Source: Branchiostoma floridae
Lineage: Eukaryota; Chordata; Leptocardii; Amphioxiformes; Branchiostomatidae
DNA length: 52,139 bases
Direction: 5' to 3'
Assembly (NCBI RefSeq): GCF_000003815.2
Contig: NC_049989.1
Span: forward strand, 19,154,666-19,206,804
Numbering within the stretch: position 1 is the stretch's first letter; each line of letters begins with the position of its first letter. The notes beneath the pieces were generated by a model. The model saw nothing but the letters and a program-made list of their open reading frames with translations, did no database searches and was not told the DNA's origin. A program made the position numbers and the translations under genes. Below are positions 45,601 to 52,139 of the stretch, one piece after another.

Positions 45601-46876
45601 ACTGGAAACAGTCCAAGGCAATAGCGTTTCTTTCTCTTCTTTCGTCCTGAAATGCTCGTGATATCCACAATAAAGAATTTGTTCTAAGCCTGTTTTCAAC
45701 TGCTTTAGAAAATTCTCAAAATAAAACGCTGATTGGTTTGCAATAAACACTTAAGCCTGATTATAAACAACAACTGTTAGGGAAACGACAGCAAACCCCT
45801 ACTGTTGAAGCATACGTTCAGATTTCCCACCTTTCCGATTTCCCATAGCCTCCATAGCAGGCTCTCTATGGGCTTTTTTGGCACTTTTTGTACTGGGTCG
45901 CTGATTGCTGGCCTCTCTCATAGCCGCCCGGCATTTTAGATGGGGAAACCCCCATATGTCACGCGCTACGCGCTCCGCCCGAGCAAAGGCGTCGGACATA
46001 AAGAAAGAACGTCGAACTGGTAAGTTTCACTTCTGTGTTTTTAAAAACACTAGTTTGACCCCGAAACCGTTAGAGAATTGTCGGGTCAGTGCACACGGGG
46101 CGTGACAGCGCACTGTCCGCGTCCGGCGGAGATGCGTGCAGTTTATTAGCCGTCCACGGCAGGCAGGGAATTCGCACCTCCTTGTTAATCGCCCTAATCG
46201 TTTTCTAATAGTACTTTGTAAGGCCGAAAAGATGCAGGCTCTAAAATGGACGGCTATGAGAGAGGCCAGCAATCAGCGACCCAGTACAAAAAGTGCCAAA
46301 AAAGCCCATAGAGAGCCTGCTATGGAGGCTAGATTTCCCAGTCTTCGTGGGTTAACTTTCTTTGACCTTTCAAGGCGTTTACTCAGCTCGGAGCTCTTTT
46401 ACTATGGAAGGGTGTTAATACCAATACATACCAAAAAAAAAAAAAAAGATTTCCTGATGCATCAAGATGTTCTAAGCACATAGTATTACATGCTGTGAAA
46501 TTTCTTTTGAAAATTTTCACACACCCTCTTACCTTGAAAATTACTATTTCAACCCTGAAAATGCTTACATATCTGAGTACTATCATGAGGAGTACGCATA
46601 CGCAGCGAAATGGATTTTGGGTAATATGTGAAAGGTGAAGGTCCTTGACCTGTCTAAGGAAACCGACTCCTACAGACAATTATTATTTCAATGTCCTGAC
46701 GTGCTTTATTTATGTCTCATGGGCCTAAGTCACCTTTGACATGTAACCCACAATCCCCGTCGCTACGCATGCCACTCGGAAATGTTATCATTCTCTGCAT
46801 TCTTACCTTTCAATTCTAATGCCTTCAAGATCGTTGATTCTTCAAAATGTCCCTCATCAAGGGAGATTGTGGCCAT
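39696..46876 (-). CDS. NACHT-domain NLR-like protein without leucine-rich repeats
   Basis: Exon 1 46876-46807 (MATISLDEGHFEEST..., 23 codons plus one base). Exon 2 45542 to about 44455, phase-matched, 362 codons. A probable 16-codon exon lies at 40146-40099. The last exon begins at 39984 (ttgcag) or 39965 and stops at 39696. NACHT motifs: Walker A GPAGIGKS (about 120-127), Walker B LFILDGLDEF (192-201) and VLVTSRP (225-231). The last exon has FLHVTIQEYMAAHFLW, the usual end of the NACHT-associated helices. Total near 490 residues. The exon-2 donor (TCA^GTATTG) is weak, and the last acceptor is uncertain: 39984 has the better sequence, but only 39965 keeps phase with the 16-codon exon. No Death/CARD domain precedes NACHT and no LRRs follow, so it is short for an NLR. 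The 874 bp array sits between exons 2 and 3. It may be intact or decaying. Confidence 0.75.
40492..44452 (+). repeat. Tandem array of 4.5 nearly identical 874 bp units inside the NACHT gene
   Basis: Units start near 40492, 41366, 42240, 43114 and 43987, spaced 874, 874, 874 and 873 bp, with only scattered single-base differences. The last is truncated at cccacataacc. Within each unit the first ~290 bp and the last ~300 bp are diverged inverted copies of each other: gtgatgcggga.gggttgtcaa on the complement of the right part matches catgatgcgggtaagagttgtcaa on the left, and aaaaagtgacacaaac occurs in both arms. Each unit is therefore head-to-head around a centre with tataagcccccaaggg. Frames of 74, 73 and 62 codons recur in each unit without recognisable domains. 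The 18-mer aatactgacatttgccct flanks the array (40474-40491 and 44450-44467). Confidence 0.92.
45846..46330. mobile_element. Foldback element in intron 1 of the NACHT gene
   Basis: Arms of about 90 bp at 45846-45938 and 46241-46330 (agcctccatagcaggctctc ... catagccg..ccattttag) are almost identical in inverted orientation, with one small indel. The ~300 bp centre is unrelated and GC-richer (cgcgctacgcgctccgcccg). Short frames on opposite strands in the two arms give the same peptide only because the arms are inverted copies. Confidence 0.85.
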
Positions 46877-46946
46877 CTTGGGGAGGGGGGCACGCTGTGA
46901 CGTTCTTTGACCTTCCTATTGCTGCACCTATGTAATTATATTTCAG

Positions 46947-47320
46947 CCATACCATATATGGTATGGTGAAATATATTGTATTCGTAATGTTTCTTTCTTT
47001 CTTTCTTTCTCCTGTCAAATCTTCAAAGCGATTCATCTCCGTCGTTCCGTGACCGAATGACCTGAAATTTAGCACAAAGGTAGAGTGGGTCAATACCAAG
47101 GTGTGTTTTTCTGATTTTATTCATATCTACCTCTAAAATGATTTTATTGAAGTTTAAAGGTCATGTTTTGACCAAAACTGTATATTGTGGCCCCCTGTTC
47201 CCTTGAATTACAATGGAATGACCTTAGATTTGGTGTAGATAGGCATTAGATAGTTGGTAAAATGATCCAAGTAAAATTTTTGGTATAAACCAATTTCAAA
47301 TGATTAATTTCTGCACTTTT
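46947..47320 (-). mobile_element. LINE 3' region (minus orientation) with a perfect palindrome
   Basis: On the plus strand (tttc)n at 46990-47010 precedes ctcctgtcaaatcttcaaag and ctccgtcgttccgtgaccga. Reversed, this is a non-LTR 3' region ending in (gaaa)n. It lies just upstream of the NACHT gene's first exon. The 20 bp palindrome ccataccatatatggtatgg at 46947-46966 lies beside the tail, inside a 39 bp imperfect palindrome. No coding remnant is visible. Confidence 0.45.
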
Positions 47321-47379
47321 CTGAGGGGAAATTGGTTTTCTTTCGGTCTTCTCCCGTGAACTCCAGTGACCCCAGAGCA

Positions 47380-47733
47380 CACACGTGCCAGGTGCCAGCG
47401 GTCTGGGGAGAGCGAGAGTTAATTACTTTATGGACGCCAGCCAATCAGCGACGAGAAAGGCGAATGCTAGTTAATATTCATAAGCGGGGCCTTGCAATCC
47501 CGTATATACACAAACAGATGCACATTACAGCCTTACAGTTGCCATATGGTGCCCTGTGCCCGGTTTGAAATTGTAGTTTGCGAGGATTTGGAGTTCAGAC
47601 AGGGTCATTTGAGCGGTAGCGGACGGTACGCGTGCATTGAACGTTAGTGGCGATGACTTTACACTATCAATCATTTTCGGCAGATTTGGACAGGGAAAAT
47701 TGGACAGTTTGCGTTTAGTTTTGATACGTAAGT
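47380..47733 (+). promoter_or_regulatory. Possible plus-strand promoter and non-coding first exon
   Basis: A less AT-rich stretch has a CCAAT box (ccaatcagcg, 47450-47459) and a TATA-like cccgtatataca (near 47501). About 200 bp later there is a consensus donor, gatac^gtaagt (gtaagt at 47728-47733). The order CCAAT, TATA, transcribed leader, donor suits a gene running to the right, divergent from the NACHT gene. No coding exon of such a gene could be found before the end of the window. Confidence 0.3.
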
Positions 47734-49600
47734 TTGACAGTGGCGAGAATGGATGTATTTTTCCCGAACAAATGTAGGTACTTCTAGTATTGTTGTTGTT
47801 CTTTTTTGACGTAAACTTTGTACATTAAAATTGTAAGTAACTTTAAACTGCCAGAGTTTGAGCCCAATAAAACACTCTCAGTACCAGAGTATCACCACTG
47901 ACCTCCGAAAAGAAACCCACGAACAAGGTAGAAACACCTATCATCCAGGTCTCGCACGCTACGAGCAGGAAATTATAACACTCAGACAAGATTACGTCCG
48001 ATGGCTCAGCGGATTGCATACAAAGTAAAACAATTTAACAGTGGTATGCAGGGGCATATACTTAACAAAGAATTCGAAGGAAAATGAAATAACGTTATAC
48101 AGATAAAGCCAAATCAAATTAACTTGTTGGTCCTGGGATTTTTCAGAAAAGAAATGAAGCGACAGAGTGGTAAAATTCTTGTAAAAATTCGAGACGTCTC
48201 CGTTTATAATGGCTCATACAAAACAAGAAGAAGATTGAAGTTTTTAGCTTGAAAAAACAAACAACACTCCTACTACACAGTACCTGCACCTGCTTGACAA
48301 TTATCAAAATGTATGCCCTATAGCTACTTGCTTAAAAAAAGTTCACTGCAATGATAAATGTACCCACATCACAAGGAGATTATTACGGTATTTAGACCTA
48401 GTTATCGAAGTGGAAATTGTTGAATGGCGTCATGTAATTTCATGATGAAAATCTTAATGGAAGATGCGTTTTTTTTCACTCTCGGAAAAATAGGAGCTGC
48501 CGCAATTCTAAAAACCAATCAGTTGTGCATAGGCGCTCCTGTGGAAGATTATATTCTTCCATATGGGCCCGGGGCATATTGGGCAAGCTCTGTTTTGACC
48601 TGGAATCAATTCACAATATTAGTTCTCTTTTGGGGATAACTTACAGTTAAAATATTGCATTTTTGCGCAGGGGTGACTTGGAACAGTCCAATGTTGCGTG
48701 GGAATGGGTATGGCTGAAATATGCTGTATTTGCACCCAAGCAAATGTCGGCCTTTCTAGTTATTAATATGAAGTTAATTTTCAAACGGGAATGCGAAGTT
48801 TTGCTTTAAACTGTCTCCAAATATCATTGGTATCTACTAAAGGCATACAAGAAACGACGGCACCACATATATAATTATTCAAATGATTTCTAGTGAGCCC
48901 CATGTTATACATTGGTCATTTATATACATTTATCTGTTTCATATAGATACATGTAAATTCTCATAATTCCGCAAATGTAGCGTTAGTAGTTCCCGAGGTA
49001 TACTGGTAGTCAGGGCATTTTTGAAAAGGCCTCGATATCATCTTGACTTTGCAATTTGGTGGTTACGGTACAATGGTACAGTTATGAGAGCTCACATGAT
49101 TACACAATTCAGGCTGTGATGTTTTACAAATGAATCATTACAAAATCGCACGAGGTTCGCACGACCTACGTGGTGACCGCTCCCTAAGCGTTACATTTCT
49201 GGTTTTCAATGCAAAATTCAACCCTACTCACCGCTAAAACCACACTTGGCTATAGGCTGCAGGTGAGACGCTCCTAAATACTACTATACCCTTTTTCACA
49301 CCAGCAGGCAAATGACCTTATGTCGGCACCTTATGAGTCGCGTGATCCGATCCGCAAATATTTGCCTTCAATAAAGGGTTCATGGTTCGCCCGGTCAACA
49401 CATTAACACTAATGCCCTTTGAACAGTGAACGCCGTTTTTCATTAGCAATAGTCGCTCGCCTACGTACTCTATTACCTACGGATATCAGCTATTCTGTCC
49501 AAATATTTGAGAAGAAAATTAGGGGTAAATATCCCTTATGTTACATGTATTGTGGCAAATATAGGAATTATAGAATATCCTTATGAACTAATGTACATTT
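47734..49600. other. No gene seen
   Basis: AT-rich sequence with short frames only. A 71-codon frame at 48424-48639 and a 96-codon frame at 49507-49797 lack splice context or recognisable motifs and are not called. Confidence 0.4.
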
Positions 49601-49639
49601 CATTGTGCCAAACAATGGATATACGGCCTTTCTCTCTTC

Positions 49640-50200
49640 AGTTATCCTCTTTGAAGAATCAAACCACCCATACAGTTCCGAAGCTAATTGCAATGGGTTC
49701 CAGCCCTATACATTTTAATGACATCAAAAGTTTAAAGATACAGAAGACGGAAGACTCTCTGCTGCAGTGCCAAAAGTACGAAAGGAAACAAAAATGAATA
49801 TCCTCATTAGTTTTGCAAATGACCTCCTATTTTGCATGATTCGTATTGTCCGTTATGCCTTTATTGTGTTATCCTCTCTGGATTATAAACAAGAATTCCC
49901 ATGCACTTCCAAACTTAACAGCCAGGGGGCAAAAACTTACGTTACTTCTTCCCGAACACAAGAGCTATCCAACACCAAAAAAAAAAATCATGACTATATT
50001 TTGTCCAAAACCCAAGGTATTAAAAAATGAGGTTCCGTTGCAGTGCCAAGGGAATCCGCTAGGGGGTGCAAAATCTAACCATTTCAAGCTTTTGTCACAC
50101 CTTACAAGTATGAAATCAATCCATCCAGCCGTTCTTGAGTTATCTACCTCATACACCCTCCCTCACACACAAAAATAAACGCTGCTGAAAATATGACCAG
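49640..50200 (+). repeat. Retroelement 3' UTR-like repeats
   Basis: caatccatccagccgttctt followed by gagttatc, after gctagggggtgcaaaatcta, is the conserved-looking 3' tail of RTE-like non-LTR elements in many marine animals. It ends near cacaaaaataaacgctgctg. No reverse-transcriptase coding was found. From 50201 to the N run at 50432 nothing is recognisable. Confidence 0.45.
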
Positions 50201-51245
50201 CATGAATATTTCATCAGGTAGCAACACCTGCATGAAGGTGATTATAGCAACATGCATATTACTATATATTCGACAGGAGGCGCTGTTGCGCGGTCAGTCG
50301 TTTGCACTTGGCAATGAAGAATGAGCTGCAGGTCGCTGATGCGTAGGCGCGCGTCATGGGATCCATCACGACACGCACGTCTTCCTTTTCAGTCAAGGTG
50401 TCCCCCGTACAATGATCGAATCGTCTTTAAANNNNNNNNNNNNNNNNNNNNNNNNNNNNNNNNNNNNNNNNNNNNNNNNNNNNNNNNNNNNNNNNNNNNN
50501 NNNNNNNNNNNNNNNNNNNNNNNNNNNNNNNNNNNNNNNNNNNNNNNNNNNNNNNNNNNNNNNNNNNNNNNNNNNNNNNNNNNNNNNNNNNNNNNNNNNN
50601 NNNNNNNNNNNNNNNNNNNNNNNNNNNNNNNNNNNNNNNNNNNNNNNNNNNNNNNNNNNNNNNNNNNNNNNNNNNNNNNNNNNNNNNNNNNNNNNNNNNN
50701 NNNNNNNNNNNNNNNNNNNNNNNNNNNNNNNNNNNNNNNNNNNNNNNNNNNNNNNNNNNNNNNNNNNNNNNNNNNNNNNNNNNNNNNNNNNNNNNNNNNN
50801 NNNNNNNNNNNNNNNNNNNNNNNNNNNNNNNNNNNNNNNNNNNNNNNNNNNNNNNNNNNNNNNNNNNNNNNNNNNNNNNNNNNNNNNNNNNNNNNNNNNN
50901 NNNNNNNNNNNNNNNNNNNNNNNNNNNNNNNNNNNNNNNNNNNNNNNNNNNNNNNNNNNNNNNNNNNNNNNNNNNNNNNNNNNNNNNNNNNNNNNNNNNN
51001 NNNNNNNTACTTAAGGTACACAATGGGCGTGACGGGCTCCTGTGTACTGTCAGAGATGTATCAATCTTCTGTTTTGTCTGTCTGAGGCGCGATGATCCGG
51101 GATCTAATCGATATGTACAGTAGATTGCCCATACGTACAGCGCTGCTATGTAATCATCGCCTAGCAACGTCACGTACCATCCCGTTGCGTAATACTCATA
51201 TTTAGGCGAGCCGGCATCTTCAAAGACCTCTACCCAGACAATTTG

Positions 51246-51660
51246 AAATTCTCCCGAATGCTTGCAGCCTCTTGGACGAAAACATATATCACCCACGAAT
51301 GAAATCATATTTTACAAAAATGCTGATAGTTTGCGTGGATAGAGAGAAGGACGAATTATATTTCAAATTTCTTCTACAGATACAAGCAGGTATAGTATAT
51401 TGATTCGTAATCTATGTCTGTGCATTGACTTGGTCGTGTTGTACAGATAAATTCTCCCGAATGTTTGCAGGCTCTAGGACGGACAAATAACACCCTAGAA
51501 TGAAACTACAACGTTACAAAAATACTGATAGCTTGTATAGATAGATATTTCTAAGAAAATCCCACTACAATTTTCTTCTACAGTTACAAGCATTACATTG
51601 TATAGTATATTGATATTTCTGATTTATATTTGCACATAGACTTGGTCATGTAATACAGGT
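51246..51660. repeat. Two-copy tandem repeat, ~205 bp unit
   Basis: aaattctcccgaatgcttgc (51246) and aaattctcccgaatgtttgc (51450) start two diverged copies. Both contain atgaaa, acaaaaatgctgatag / acaaaaatactgatag, ttcttctacag.tacaagca, tatagtatattgat and gacttggtc. The minus-strand frame of about 100 codons from 51308 to the N gap overlaps copy 1 and is not called. 51661-52139 shows no gene. Confidence 0.8.
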
Positions 51661-52139
51661 AGGTGCATGCCCAACGCTATATCTCCCTTATTTTCATGTA
51701 TTATTTGTGTATAATGATACTTTTACCCTTGACCTTCCCATCGATTTTAGCTAGAATAGACATAACCAGACAGTATCGCATGACCCGTACTGAAAGAGGT
51801 CATCTGTATTCGAATTTGCTGGTCGGACTGCCACAGGCATTCCCTTATCCAAGGCTAATTTTCTTCATTCAATGGAATAAAGATATCAATTTTGGTTAAA
51901 CAATCATGCAAAAGCTGCCGATTGTTTTACTTAGAGGGCGAAATGGTCTAACCAAATTAATGTAGGGGCAGATTCGATTACCGGCCTCGGCCAGACAAAA
52001 TGTCTTTTAGGAAACGTACGTGGTTTTGCGGTATGATGATGATGTCGTTTTGTGACCGAGAAGAATAAGTCAAGAAGAAATCAGTGCCTTGTTCCCGTCC
52101 AGGGAGGTATTCCACGTTCACGAGTGTCTGTATGAATAC

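Noticed and set aside
45799-46483. Two frames on opposite strands sharing an identical peptide (MREASNQRPSTKSAKKAH...)
   Set aside because: Explained by the inverted arms of a foldback element, not by paralogous genes.
49507-50178. Overlapping frames of 87-110 codons
   Set aside because: They cross a retroelement 3' UTR-like repeat and show no recognisable domain.
50321-51308. Long frames of 200-290 codons on both strands
   Set aside because: Mostly undetermined bases; the real residues are short and overlap a tandem repeat.

Overview
The window reads as a nuclear scaffold from an invertebrate deuterostome, most likely a lancelet (Branchiostoma). The genes are intron-rich with GT-AG junctions. 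Two innate-immune NTPase genes of the kinds expanded in lancelets lie on the same strand. A C2H2 zinc-finger gene carries the CDxCDYSA-type fingers common in that group. Satellites, short inverted-repeat DNA transposons and LINE/Penelope-like debris fill the rest. The species call is an inference from gene types and repeat style. Three runs of N (19053-19152, 26140-26249, 50432-51007) mark assembly gaps.

Layout. 1-2950 is a satellite of about 183 bp. 4063-5597 (+) is the coding exon of a 12-finger C2H2 protein, with a transposon inserted just after its stop codon. 7197-12488 (-) is a nine-exon neutral sphingomyelinase (SMPD2 type) of 390 residues, rebuilt here exon by exon with matching splice phases. 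14218-15177 (-) is a three-exon MIF-family gene of 120 residues. 15340-18560 holds a degenerate minisatellite, two MITEs and a LINE fragment. 18590-21780 is a ~200 bp satellite, and the same satellite returns inverted at 24562-26139. Between the two arrays sits a four-exon plus-strand gene (22146-24239, 144 residues) that I cannot name.

28934-36100 (-) is a nine-exon gene for an 887-residue Death-domain / NB-ARC / TPR protein. Directly upstream of its start lie two copies of a 58 bp module, each pairing a bZIP site with a consensus NF-kB site. 36558-39053 is transposon territory, including a 1.4 kb element with an 8 bp target duplication that interrupts an open frame. 39696-46876 (-) is a NACHT-domain NLR-like gene with no leucine-rich repeats. 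One of its introns contains 4.5 nearly identical copies of an 874 bp unit, flanked by an 18 bp duplication. 46877-52139 has repeats, a possible plus-strand promoter at 47380-47733, and no gene I can support.

How it fits together. The two STAND NTPase genes (one NB-ARC, one NACHT) lie about 3.6 kb apart in the same orientation and look like part of an immune-receptor neighbourhood. Death-domain signalling and the paired NF-kB/bZIP promoter suggest induction by the pathway such receptors feed, though this is inferred. The sphingomyelinase and MIF homologues can also act in inflammation or stress in vertebrates, but nothing in the sequence ties them to the receptors beyond proximity.
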